A stretch of 64,000 nt of DNA from Kribbella qitaiheensis (GTDB taxonomy: Bacteria; Actinomycetota; Actinomycetes; Propionibacteriales; Kribbellaceae), in contig NZ_CP043661.1 of the NCBI RefSeq assembly GCF_014217565.1, forward strand, positions 1,984,001 through 2,048,000. The letters are read 5' to 3'. Numbering within the stretch: position 1 is the stretch's first letter; every line of letters starts with the position of its first letter. Under the pieces are notes generated by a model. It saw only the letters and a list, made by a program, of their open reading frames with translations, was not told where the DNA came from and did no database searches. Position numbers and translations under genes: made by a program. Positions 26,861 to 34,857 of the stretch are shown here, piece after piece.

Positions 26861-28209
26861 CCAGCCAGGCCTTGACCACACCGCCCTCCGTCGCGCCGCC
26901 GCGGCCCTGGTCGTTCCCGCTGTCGACCACGACGACAACGCGGGCCGGGACGCCGGTGCACGTGTTCGACCAGCCAGGGCAGTACGTGGCCACTGTGCGC
27001 GTCACGATCGCACTGCCTTTGTTCACCGAGCCCCGTGAGCTGGAAGGCGTCGCGACGATCATGTCGCGCACGCTCGACGAGGGCACCGAGCTCAAGTCGG
27101 CCAACGAGTTCGCGGCGGCTCTGGAGCGCCACGGCGCGGCGTACGGGGTGGACGTCAGCTCCGACGCGTTGCACGTCGAGATCTCGGTGCCGACCTCGCA
27201 GCTGGCCCCGGCCGTGAAGCTGCTCGCCGAGGCGGTCACCCGGCCGGCCTTCAACACCGCCGATGTGGGCCGGCACGTGACGATCCGGCTCGGCGAGATC
27301 AACCAGGAACGCGCCAACGCGGGATACCGGGCCCGCGAGGCGTTCGCGGGGCATCTCTTCGACACCTCGGTCCGTCGTTCGCGGCCGACCGCCGGTACGC
27401 CGGACACGATCCGGCCGCTGACGAACGTCCAGGTGGCCAAGTTCTACCGCGAGAACATCGGCCCGGCGCGGGCGCAGATCCTGTTCGCGGGCGACGCGAC
27501 CGGTGTGGATGTCGCGGCGATCGTGGACGACGCCTTCGGCGACTGGACCTCTGAGGCCGGAGCGGCTTTGGAGGTGCCCGAGCCGCAGTACACGCTCGGC
27601 GACCGCGTCGTACTGGTGAACCGGCCGGGCTCGGTCCAGAGCCAGCTCCTGATCGGCTGCCCCGGTCCGGACCGCCGCGAGGACATCTGGGGTGCGGCCG
27701 CGGTCGCGAACCACGTGGTCGGCGGCACCATCACCTCCCGCGTCGACACCGTGCTGCGCGAGGAGAAGGGGTACACGTACGGCACCCGCACCAGCTTCAA
27801 CGCGCCGCGCAAGGGCGGCACCTTCACGCTGGGCGGCGCGGTCCGCACCGAGGTGACCGGCGCGGCGATCACCGACGCGCTGCGGATCCTCCGCGAGGCC
27901 CGCGACGGCCTCACCGACCGCGAGGTCCAGGAGGCGCAGGACAGCCTGATCCGCACCGCTCCCCTGCGCTACGAGCAGGCCGACTCGATCGCCCAGCAGG
28001 TCGGCAGCAACATCGCCGTCGGCGTCCCACTCGACTTCGCCGACACCTACCTCGCCCAGATCGCCGCCACCACCGCCGACGTAGCCACCGACGCCTACCG
28101 CCGCTACGTCGGAACCAACGGCCTGCTGGTCGTCGTCGTAGGGGAAGCCAAGGACGTCCGCGACCAGCTCTCCGGGCTGAACATGGGCGACATCATCGAG
28201 CTCAGCTGA
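26857..28209 (+). CDS. M16 peptidase, non-catalytic partner subunit
   Basis: A 450-residue M16-family protein lacking HxxEH (the equivalent region reads GVATIMSRTLDEGT) but retaining the C-terminal VVGGTITSRVDTVLREEKGYTYG segment, the R/Y motif that completes the active site of the partner in heterodimeric M16B proteases. The pair probably forms a clam-shell peptidase that degrades short peptides. In the sequence as given it is fused in frame to the upstream subunit by an extra base; a natural start is the ATG at 26857. Confidence 0.8.
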   Translation: MTSQALTTPPSVAPPRPWSFPLSTTTTTRAGTPVHVFDQPGQYVATVRVTIALPLFTEPRELEGVATIMSRTLDEGTELKSANEFAAALERHGAAYGVDVSSDALHVEISVPTSQLAPAVKLLAEAVTRPAFNTADVGRHVTIRLGEINQERANAGYRAREAFAGHLFDTSVRRSRPTAGTPDTIRPLTNVQVAKFYRENIGPARAQILFAGDATGVDVAAIVDDAFGDWTSEAGAALEVPEPQYTLGDRVVLVNRPGSVQSQLLIGCPGPDRREDIWGAAAVANHVVGGTITSRVDTVLREEKGYTYGTRTSFNAPRKGGTFTLGGAVRTEVTGAAITDALRILREARDGLTDREVQEAQDSLIRTAPLRYEQADSIAQQVGSNIAVGVPLDFADTYLAQIAATTADVATDAYRRYVGTNGLLVVVVGEAKDVRDQLSGLNMGDIIELS

Positions 28210-28215
28210 GAGAAT

Positions 28216-28254
28216 CCTCTGCTCAGGCTCGGGATGCCTGAGCCGGAGCAGAGG
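28216..28254 (+). terminator. Hairpin before DUF4190 gene, overlapping its ribosome site
   Basis: CCTCTGCTC 28216-28224 pairs with GAGCAGAGG 28246-28254, with a second inner pairing CTCAGG/CCTGAG. It follows the M16 stop and includes part of the AGAGGAGA ribosome site of the next gene, so it may both end the M16 transcript and restrain translation. Confidence 0.55.
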
Positions 28255-28267
28255 AGATCTCACCACC

Positions 28268-28666
28268 ATGTCGTTCGAGCGCCCGCAGGACTACCCCCGG
28301 TACTCCGGGACGCCCAACCCCGACCAGGTCCACGGCCCCGAGCCGACGCGCTACGTCCTGCAGCCGGGCTACCAGGAGCAGCAACCGGCGTACGGCGTGC
28401 TCCGGGACAACTCCAACGCCACCGTCTCCCTGGTTCTCGGGCTCATCGGCCTGTGCACCTTCGTCCTGATCGCCTCCCCCTTCGCCTGGTGGAAGGCGAA
28501 CCAGGCTCTCCGGGAGATCGACGCCAACCCCGGCATCTACAACAACCGGGGCATGGCCGTCGGCGGCCAGATCACGGGAATCATCGGCACAGTGCTCCTG
28601 GCCCTTTTCGTCCTGGGTGGTCTCCTCCTACTGTTCGTCCTCATAGCCGCTACCGGCGGCAACTGA
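28268..28666 (+). CDS. DUF4190 domain membrane protein
   Basis: A 132-residue protein with a hydrophilic Pro/Gln/Tyr-rich N-terminus (about 1-48) and two membrane helices (about 54-72 and 103-128) flanking NQALREIDANPGIYNNRG, the DUF4190 signature in which a short cytoplasmic loop separates the helices. Common in actinomycetes; function unknown. AGAGGAGA ribosome site. Confidence 0.8.
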   Translation: MSFERPQDYPRYSGTPNPDQVHGPEPTRYVLQPGYQEQQPAYGVLRDNSNATVSLVLGLIGLCTFVLIASPFAWWKANQALREIDANPGIYNNRGMAVGGQITGIIGTVLLALFVLGGLLLLFVLIAATGGN

Positions 28667-28683
28667 CGAAGGAGCGGTGAGCG

Positions 28684-28873
28684 ATGCCGTGGGGCAAACC
28701 GAAGGCCAAGCAGGATCCCGAAAAGGGTGGCTCGCAGTCGGGCCGTAAGGCGAAGCGCGCGCCCGGTTCCGGGGGCGGCCCTGGTGGGAGACAAGGTCGT
28801 GGACCCCAAGGGCCGCGTCACCGGCGACTTCACCGGCCGCAAACGCCGCGAAGGCAACGAGAACGGGGTCTAA
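28684..28873 (+). pseudogene. Small basic protein, one-base frameshift
   Basis: A protein of about 62 residues. ATG 28684, after GAAGGAGCGGTG, starts MPWGKPKAKQDPEKGGSQ; dropping one C from GGCCC 28777-28781 continues as GGGLVGDKVVDPKGRVTGDF and ends RREGNENGV with TAA at 28871. Both halves are hydrophilic and highly basic with a coherent style, and the second half is clearly coding-like in only that frame. Function unknown. As given, translation would run out of frame to 28974. Confidence 0.5.
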
Positions 28874-29131
28874 CACCGCTGGGCGCTGGTGTCCTGCTTC
28901 TGAAGTTCGCTGGCCAATCGGGTGTTTGGTCCTGTGACGCGTTGGCGGTAGCGGCTTCGGCTGCATGGCAGTAGTACTTTCCCCCGCCGGAATCGGGCCG
29001 GAGTTCGTTCGCCGTCAGGACAAGGGCACCGGGGCCTCATGGAGTTGGTCAAGTCGCGCGTGCTTGGGCAGGTCGGCCGGCTCTGAGGGCTGGGCGTCTG
29101 CGAAGCCCCCGCTGCCTGAGGCATGGACGTC

Positions 29132-29185
29132 TTTGTGCACCGGCTGAGTGTTCCGGGCCGATTGCCTGCTCTGGCCGTGCACAAA
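29132..29185. repeat. 52-bp inverted-end element, copy A1
   Basis: TTTGTGCAC 29132-29140 and GTGCACAAA 29177-29185 flank exactly 36 bases that begin CGGCTGAGTGTTCC. The same end motif and centre length recur at 29216 and 46622. Confidence 0.65.
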
Positions 29186-29215
29186 GGCGCGGGACGCCGC
29201 GTCGGTTGCCAGCCT

Positions 29216-29267
29216 CTGTGCATCCGCTGAGCATTTCCCGGGGTCGGAATGCTCAGCTGGTGCACAG
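29216..29267. repeat. 52-bp inverted-end element, copy A2
   Basis: CTGTGCAT 29216-29223 and GTGCACAG 29260-29267 flank exactly 36 bases beginning CCGCTGAGCATTTCC. In this copy the centre is itself self-complementary (GCTGAGCATTTCC with GGAATGCTCAGC), so the whole element forms a long hairpin. Confidence 0.65.
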
Positions 29268-29590
29268 AGACCCCCGCACTTGGGGCAGCGGGGGCGGCTG
29301 CCATCGGTGGGAGCCTCGGCCAACCGTCCGGGGGTCCGGGGTTCCGGCATGGTGTTCGGACCCTGACGCCCTGTCCCGGACTCTCGGCATGGTGTCCGAA
29401 GCCCCGAGTTCAATCGACCCGGGCGGCGAGCTGCCCCACTTCCGCGCAGACGCCGTCGAGGGTGGGAACCGGGGAGCCGACTGTGACCACTCTGCCATTG
29501 GCGATCGCTTTCCGGCGGAATGCAGGTTCATTCGATGAAGGGAAGCGCCGCCAAACCCAGACTTATCCAGCGAACTTCAGGCGCAGGACG

Positions 29591-30748
29591 TTAGTACTGC
29601 GGTGTGGATACTCCGGCCGTTGCGATGTGCATCGTGACGGCGTCGGGGTGAAGGCGGTGCGCGGCCAGGGCGTTGATCGCTTTGACCCCGTCCATCGCCT
29701 CACGCCGGATCCACGCAACCGGTGCGGCGAGGGCGGTGCGTTCGAGTGCCGACACCGCTTCGAGGAAGAGTCGTGATTCCAGCACGGTCCACGGGCGATC
29801 GCGTTCCCAGTTGATCGCATAGGCCGTGTTCGCGGGCCGGCGCCAATGGCCGGCCGAGTCGCGTTCGTTCCCGTAGACCAGATGCGCGTCCGGCCGCAGT
29901 ACGGCGACTCGATCTGCGAAGGCTCCTCGGTCGACCGCCTCGGCCGTCTTCACCACGAAGTCGTCCGGCGAAAATTCCGCGAACCGCCCATATCCATAGG
30001 CTTCCAAGGCACGGACATGCCGCTCCAGTACGCCGAACCGGCTGACCGCCGCAGGCACCGCGACGATCGCCACCTCGACCTGATAGCCGTCCGCATTGAA
30101 CTCACCGGCCAGCTCTTCGAGCCCATCGGTCTCAAGCTCGATCACCGCATCGATCCCTCGCGAGACGACATACGAAACAGCCATCGCCATCCACCGACGC
30201 CCGTCCACCTTCAGGTCTCGGTCGTCGTCGCGCCCCCGGTCCCGGTCGTCGGGCACCAACTCCCGGTCATCCTGCCCCCGGTCCCGGTCGTCGTGCCTCA
30301 GATCCCGGTCGTCGTGCCCCATATCCCGGTCACCGTGCCCCCGGTTCCGGTCGTCGTGCCCCATATCCCGGTCACCGTGCCCCCGGTCCCGGTCCCGGTC
30401 GTCGTGCCCCAGATCCCGGTCACCGTGCCCCCGGTCCCGAGCGTCGGGCCCCGGGTCCTGCCGGTGCGTGGCCGAGTTCGCCGACTCCGACGGCACGGTG
30501 GTGGGCTCGGCGCCGGACAGCGCGTGAAGGTCCGGATGGTAGGCCGAGCAGCGGCTGGCGCTGATCATCACCGACTGACCACGCTGATCCAGCACGCCGC
30601 GTGCGAGCGCCGAGATCATCGCCTTCCCATCTCCCGGCTGCCCCACGACGAACACGACCACCGGTTGGTCCTGCCGCGGACCGGTCAGCTCGTCCGGAGC
30701 GATCTGCTCCCAGAAGATCCGCTCGACCTCCGGCTCCCGGATGCTCAT
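29591..30748 (-). CDS. Zeta-toxin-like P-loop protein with Asp/Arg/His tandem repeats
   Basis: A 385-residue protein whose ends fit the zeta-toxin (UDP-GlcNAc kinase) fold: VVVFVVGQPGDGKAM at 30-44 as P-loop, AYHPDLHAL at 69-77, then AMAVSYVVSRGIDAVIELE and a C-terminal helical part with HVRALEAYGYGRF. Two catalytic features are changed: the P-loop Ser/Thr is Ala43, and the usual catalytic Asp before the HP motif is missing (ISASRCSAYHP). Between the two conserved halves, about residues 100-178 are a low-complexity repeat of DRDRGHDD/DRDMGHDD units. Start overlaps the upstream stop by one base (TGATG). Probably a degenerate or repurposed zeta protein. Confidence 0.6.
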   Translation of the reverse strand: MSIREPEVERIFWEQIAPDELTGPRQDQPVVVFVVGQPGDGKAMISALARGVLDQRGQSVMISASRCSAYHPDLHALSGAEPTTVPSESANSATHRQDPGPDARDRGHGDRDLGHDDRDRDRGHGDRDMGHDDRNRGHGDRDMGHDDRDLRHDDRDRGQDDRELVPDDRDRGRDDDRDLKVDGRRWMAMAVSYVVSRGIDAVIELETDGLEELAGEFNADGYQVEVAIVAVPAAVSRFGVLERHVRALEAYGYGRFAEFSPDDFVVKTAEAVDRGAFADRVAVLRPDAHLVYGNERDSAGHWRRPANTAYAINWERDRPWTVLESRLFLEAVSALERTALAAPVAWIRREAMDGVKAINALAAHRLHPDAVTMHIATAGVSTPQY

Positions 30749-31146
30749 CAGTCCTCAGCATCCGGCCCCGCGAACGCATCCTCACCAACCGGCCCGGCGA
30801 ACGCATCCTCACCAACCGGCCCGGCGAACGCATCCTCAGCGGCCGGCCCGGCGAGGGCATCCTCAGCGGCCGGCTCGGCGAGCAGATCTTCAGCCTCCGA
30901 ACGAATCGCGGCGATCTCGTCGGCGTGCTGCGGCCTCAGCTCGCGCCGCCGGGCGGCCCAGATCTCCTGCCGCGCACGGAGTCGCCCGATCGCGTCCTCG
31001 TCCGGCTCGTCCGCGGCTTCTTCCGCCGCCATCAGCTCGGCATACAGGCCGATCACCTGCCCGGCACCCTCCAACGCCACCTCGTACGCAACCGCGTCCC
31101 TGACCGACCACGCGATCGGCCGCAGCTCAGCCAGCACATTCACCAC
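30748..31146 (-). CDS. Small partner protein of the zeta-like gene, with C-terminal EDAFAGPVG repeats
   Basis: A 132-residue acidic cytoplasmic protein. Residues 1-93 are helical (ELRPIAWSVRDAVAYEVALE ... WAARRRELRPQHADEIAAIR) and resemble the small genes that precede zeta-type kinases in actinomycetes, so an antitoxin role is possible. The last 40 residues are four 9-10 residue tandem repeats (EDAFAGPVG and variants), encoded by a 27-bp DNA repeat at about 30770-30870. The stop overlaps the zeta-like start. Identification as an antitoxin is inference from position only. Confidence 0.55.
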   Translation of the reverse strand: MVNVLAELRPIAWSVRDAVAYEVALEGAGQVIGLYAELMAAEEAADEPDEDAIGRLRARQEIWAARRRELRPQHADEIAAIRSEAEDLLAEPAAEDALAGPAAEDAFAGPVGEDAFAGPVGEDAFAGPDAED

Positions 31147-31278
31147 GCCCGGACCCTACTGTCCACCCGGCCGGACCACCAGAGCGAAGAGCTGAACAGC
31201 AGGCAGCCCGGACGGGGTCTGCAGGAAGACCCCGGGCGGTGGCTCCGTCAGCAGACATCTGCTCGAACCACCCTCGAA

Positions 31279-32127
31279 TCAGGACCAGGTCGCGCTGTCC
31301 GGATTGATGCCTTGGGCAACGGCGTTCGCGTTGACGAGGTCACGGAGCCAGTGCGCGAGGCCGGGCTCGAGTGCGTCGAAGTGGGCAGTGAAGCCGGGGT
31401 CGGCGACGTACTTCCGGCCGAGGCATACGTGCATGGAGTGAGTGCACTCGAAGTACTCGCCGATCGAGGCCCGGTGCCGCTCGGCGAGCGCGTTCCCTTC
31501 GGGGCTGCCGGCAATGACTCCCGCGCGTTTCGCCGCGGCTAAGTCGTCGTCGAGAGCTGAGTTGGCCGCCGCGACCTGGCGCCAGTCGTCGGGTGTCCGG
31601 GCCGCGGAGCGTTCGGCGTACTGGGCCCACTGATCCGTGTCACGCCAACGCTCGCGGGCTTCGGCGACCCAAGACGGCTGCCAGTCGGTGCCGAAGATCG
31701 CGACTTGTTCCTCGGCGGAGAGCAGGAGGCCGGCGTTCTTGGCTTCGATCAGGCGGTCGACAGCCTTGACCATTCCTTGCAGGTGGGCGATGCGTTCGAC
31801 GAGTTGGTCGCGCTGCTGGCGCAGTGGTTCGGTCGTGTCGATCGTCTGGGCATCGAGGAGTTCGCCGATGCCGTCGAGGGGCAGGCCGAGCTCGCGGTAG
31901 ATGAGCACTCTGTGGATGCGAGCGATATCGCTTGCCGAGTAGAGGCGGTAGCCGCCGGCAGTGCGCTCGGACGGACAGACGAGCCCCGTCGAATCCCAGT
32001 GGTGGAGAGTGCGCACGGTAACGCCGACAAGCGATGCCGCCGCCCCGACGGTCAGCCCATCGGACGGCACGGCATCACCGGCGACTCCGTACGTCATAAG
32101 CCCCAGTCTGCCAGCCGCCATCGTCAC
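31279..32127 (-). CDS. MerR-family regulator with TipAS domain
   Basis: A 282-residue TipAL-type regulator. The MerR HTH spans about 25-95 (LTVGAAASLVGVTVRTLHHWDSTGL), a coiled dimerisation helix follows (about 105-140), and the C-terminal TipAS drug-binding domain carries the typical WQPSWVAEARERW and FECTHSMHVCLGRKYVADPGF segments. TipAL binds thiopeptides and turns on its own gene and efflux genes; the ligand here is unknown. The GTG at 32127 overlaps the upstream stop (GTGA), implying coupling; ATG 32097 is an alternative start. Confidence 0.8.
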   Translation of the reverse strand: MTMAAGRLGLMTYGVAGDAVPSDGLTVGAAASLVGVTVRTLHHWDSTGLVCPSERTAGGYRLYSASDIARIHRVLIYRELGLPLDGIGELLDAQTIDTTEPLRQQRDQLVERIAHLQGMVKAVDRLIEAKNAGLLLSAEEQVAIFGTDWQPSWVAEARERWRDTDQWAQYAERSAARTPDDWRQVAAANSALDDDLAAAKRAGVIAGSPEGNALAERHRASIGEYFECTHSMHVCLGRKYVADPGFTAHFDALEPGLAHWLRDLVNANAVAQGINPDSATWS

Positions 32128-32630
32128 GTTCGGGGAGTCTCGATCCCTACCGCGGCGAGGTTCCGGGCTTCGGGACTGTCGGGATCAAGTGGACGAGCGG
32201 CGGTCAGGACGACCCGGGCGTTCTCCGGAGTGATGACCTCCAGATCCACCGTGTTCCAGGGAGTCTGCTGCGGCCCCGTAGTACAGCCGGGCAACAGTTC
32301 CTCACAGGCGGCCGCAATCTCATCGACTTGACCGAGCACGCACGCGAAGCTGACACTCGCCCCGGGCGCCTCCACGGGTTTCTCGGCCGGCACCAGGAGA
32401 ACATCCTGAAACGCCCACCGCCGAAGATGCGTGAGCCGCCCTGGAATCGTGAACAGGTCGATGAACCCCAGCCCCCGAATCCAGAAGTCCACAGAAGCCG
32501 CCAGATCGCCAGTCGGAACCGTCACGAACATCGGCATCCCATAGATGCCGCGATCAACCTCAGGCGCCACCGCATCGAGGGCAGGCACGGGAACCGGACT
32601 CATCTCAAACGCAGGAAAGTATTCAGCCAT
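32124..32630 (-). CDS. VOC/glyoxalase-fold protein
   Basis: A 168-residue vicinal-oxygen-chelate protein with paired beta-alpha-beta units: GMPMFVTVPTGDLAASVDFWIRGLG at 34-58 and a second unit ending NTVDLEVITPENARVVL. Such small VOC proteins act as dioxygenases, lyases or drug-binding resistance proteins. It lies directly upstream of, and overlaps, the TipA-type regulator, so it may bind or modify the same compound. The ATG at 32630 has GAGGG upstream. Confidence 0.7.
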   Translation of the reverse strand: MAEYFPAFEMSPVPVPALDAVAPEVDRGIYGMPMFVTVPTGDLAASVDFWIRGLGFIDLFTIPGRLTHLRRWAFQDVLLVPAEKPVEAPGASVSFACVLGQVDEIAAACEELLPGCTTGPQQTPWNTVDLEVITPENARVVLTAARPLDPDSPEARNLAAVGIETPRT

Positions 32631-33067
32631 ACCCCTCACCCTCAGCCCTCACGCAACGTCAGGGTCAAATCGGCCACGGGTCGGCCCAGGCGTGGGGTGT
32701 CCCTGGGTGGGCGGGAGCGGCGACGCAGAGGCCGCGCCCCAGGCGGGTGGGAGCAGCCACGCAGGAGGCGCGTGGGTGATACACCGCAGCAGGTATGCGT
32801 CCGCGACAGAAGTCGCGAACCGCCGATACCCGATCGGCTGACGGAGATAGCGATCGCAGATGACTGTACGACGACGGAACTGGCCGACCGGGACCGATCG
32901 CAGTCATCAGCGGCGACGTAGGAGCCGCGGACCAGGGTGGATGGAAGCGGCGACGCAGGAGCTGCGTGGGAATGCCGCAGCCCGGCTGATCAGTGGAGAT
33001 CAGCCGGGCTGCGAACGTAGTTGTGAGCAGCGACGTAGGAGGTGCGTGGGTGCTGTCCCCCGGAGTA
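32631..33067. repeat. Noncoding gap with five copies of a short hairpin repeat
   Basis: Five copies of a roughly 25-base motif, consensus AGCRGCGACGYAGGAGSYGC followed by GTGGG, lie near 32713, 32749, 32906, 32943 and 33023, all in the same direction. The copy at 32943 contains a perfect ACGCAG-GAG-CTGCGT hairpin. No coding frame has convincing features. A strong terminator (32976-33013) also lies here. Confidence 0.65.
32976..33013 (-). terminator. Terminator of the sugar ABC operon
   Basis: A 16-bp perfect stem (32976-32991 with 32998-33013, loop AGTGGA), 54 bases after the stop of the last permease gene. Confidence 0.85.
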
Positions 33068-33895
33068 CTAGCCCTTTATTGCGCCGCCCAGGGCAAAAGC
33101 GCCGCCCAGCTTGCGACTCAGGAGCAGGTAGAGCAGCAGGACCGGCGTCGTGTAGATGAGCGAATACGCAGCCAGCTGGCCGTAGTTCGGTTCGCCGTAC
33201 TGGCCGAAGAAGGTGAAGATGCTCACCGACGCCGGCAGCCGCTCAGGCGACAGCAGCAGCATGAACGGGACGAAGAAGTTTCCCCACATGCCGATGAAGG
33301 TGAAGATCAGCACCACAGCGATGCCCGGCCACATCAGCGGGAGCACGATGCGGCGCAGCGCTTTCATGTTGCTCGCACCATCCACCCACGCTGCTTCCTC
33401 CAGCGAGATCGGTACGCCGTCCATGAACGTCTTCGTCAGCCAGATCGCGAACGGCAGCGACGCCGTCGACATGAACATGATCGTCCCGCCGAGCGTGTCG
33501 ATCAGGTTGAGCTGAACGAACAACCCATAGACCGGCACCATCACCGCGGTGATCGGCAGCCCGGTGCAGAACAACACCGTCAGCAAGAACGGCCGATTGA
33601 ACTTCGTCTTGAACCGCGACAACGGATACGCCGCCAAGACAGCACACACCATGGTGAGAAAGGCGGCCCCGCCACACAGCACCAGACCGTTGAGAACAGG
33701 CCGGTACGTCGTATCGGTGTTCAGCACCGCCTTGAAGTTCGCGAAGGTCGGGCTGGTCGGCAGTTCGACCCGAAGCCCGGCCGTCCGGTTGATCGAGGCG
33801 AACAGCACCCAGAGCAACGGCAGGACGAAAAGGATGCCAAGAGCAAGCAGGATCAGATTGGCGGTCAGTTTGCTGATCCGGTCGCGGGCGATCAT
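33068..33895 (-). CDS. Carbohydrate ABC transporter permease, MalG type
   Basis: A 275-residue inner membrane permease with six helices. The EAA loop is visible as EEAAWVDGASNMKALRRIVLP at about 169-189, the contact for the ATPase. Hydrophobic helices begin at about 13, 75, 110, 140, 185 and 240. Last gene of a three-gene importer operon; no ATPase gene is present, so a shared MsiK-like ATPase is expected, as usual in actinomycetes. Its ATG overlaps the stop of the upstream permease. Confidence 0.9.
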   Translation of the reverse strand: MIARDRISKLTANLILLALGILFVLPLLWVLFASINRTAGLRVELPTSPTFANFKAVLNTDTTYRPVLNGLVLCGGAAFLTMVCAVLAAYPLSRFKTKFNRPFLLTVLFCTGLPITAVMVPVYGLFVQLNLIDTLGGTIMFMSTASLPFAIWLTKTFMDGVPISLEEAAWVDGASNMKALRRIVLPLMWPGIAVVLIFTFIGMWGNFFVPFMLLLSPERLPASVSIFTFFGQYGEPNYGQLAAYSLIYTTPVLLLYLLLSRKLGGAFALGGAIKG

Positions 33896-34824
33896 GCGGC
33901 CTCCGAGTTCAGTCCACGTAGGTAGATCAGCGAGAAGACCGCTCCGATGGCAAGCATCACCAAGGCGATCGCGGTGCCGTAGCCGATCTGCGAGAAGCTG
34001 AACGCCTGTTCGTACATGTACAAGGGCAAGGTCTGGCTCTTGGTGCCGGGTCCACCACGCGTCATCGCGTAGATCAGGCCGAAGACGCTCAGCGTCTGCA
34101 GCGTGATCAGCATCAGGTTGGTCATGATCGCGCGCGAGATCATCGGCACCGTCACGAAGAGCAGCCGCCGCCAGCCCCCGGCGCCGTCCATCTCGGCGGA
34201 CTCCTCGATCTCCTTCGGTACTTCGCTGAGCGCGGCGGAGTACACCAGCATCGAGAAGGCCGTACCGCGCCAGATGTTCGCGACCGACACGGCGATGATC
34301 GGTGCCGCGTACAACCAGTCCTGGCCGGGCAAGCCGACCTTGTGCAGGATCACGTTGAGCGTGCCGTCATCGTTGAAGAACGCGCTGAGCAGGTACGCCG
34401 CGACGATCTCCGGCAGCACCCAGGCGCCGATCACCGCCGTACCGACGAAGTTGCGCACGAGCTTGGTGGAGCGGCGCATCAGCAGCGAGAGTCCGAGCCC
34501 GAGCGTGTTCTGGCCGATGATCGCGGAGATCAGCGTGAAGACCAGGGTCAGCCAGATGGAGTTCACGAACGCGGAACTGCCGAAGGCCTTGCGGAAGTTG
34601 TCCAGGCCGATGAACTGCACGTTGGCCGCACCGGTCCCGGTCAGGGCCATGTTGGTGAAGGCGGCGTAGACGCAGTACAGGATCGGGCCGGCCAGGAAGA
34701 CCACCATCAGTCCGATGGCTGGTCCCAACGGCAACATCTTCACGAAGTTGGCACCGCGCGGGCGGCCGTTCCGGCCGGACTTGCGACCGGCCGGAACGGA
34801 TACCGCGGAAGCAGATGTCGTCAC
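33892..34824 (-). CDS. Carbohydrate ABC transporter permease, MalF type
   Basis: A 310-residue permease. A hydrophilic N-terminal tail (1-30) precedes six helices, and the EAA loop reads EIEESAEMDGAGGWRRLLFVTVP (about 213-235). Partner of the MalG-type permease, with which it overlaps by four bases. Substrate class (sugar or oligosaccharide) follows from the family; the particular sugar cannot be read. Confidence 0.9.
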   Translation of the reverse strand: MTTSASAVSVPAGRKSGRNGRPRGANFVKMLPLGPAIGLMVVFLAGPILYCVYAAFTNMALTGTGAANVQFIGLDNFRKAFGSSAFVNSIWLTLVFTLISAIIGQNTLGLGLSLLMRRSTKLVRNFVGTAVIGAWVLPEIVAAYLLSAFFNDDGTLNVILHKVGLPGQDWLYAAPIIAVSVANIWRGTAFSMLVYSAALSEVPKEIEESAEMDGAGGWRRLLFVTVPMISRAIMTNLMLITLQTLSVFGLIYAMTRGGPGTKSQTLPLYMYEQAFSFSQIGYGTAIALVMLAIGAVFSLIYLRGLNSEAA

Positions 34825-34857
34825 TAAGAAATCCCTTCGAGGGGGCAGCGGCTCTGC

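Larger units (their letters stand above)
28874..29590. other. Noncoding gap with repeat elements
   Basis: No convincing gene is seen; all open frames are short and style-free. The gap holds two 52-bp inverted-end elements (29132-29185 and 29216-29267) and two inverted copies of the GGCATGGTGTYCGAA motif (near 29346-29400), both related to sequences at 46.6-46.9 kb. Confidence 0.6.

Noticed and set aside
25576..28209. A natural 877-residue fusion of two M16 peptidases
   Set aside because: The join carries neither a linker nor homology; removing one base at GGCCC restores the expected end of the first subunit and an ATGA overlap.
25504..28269. A 921-codon open frame opposite the M16 genes
   Set aside because: High GC leaves the antisense frames open; the protein is Arg/Gly/Val-rich without motifs, while the plus strand has clear M16 motifs.
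28974..29590. Short genes in the 28.9-29.6 kb gap
   Set aside because: The frames overlap the inverted-end elements, lack ribosome sites and have no domain-like content.
29591..31146. A standard active zeta toxin-antitoxin module
   Set aside because: The P-loop Ser/Thr and catalytic Asp are missing and a large low-complexity insert interrupts the fold; activity cannot be assumed.
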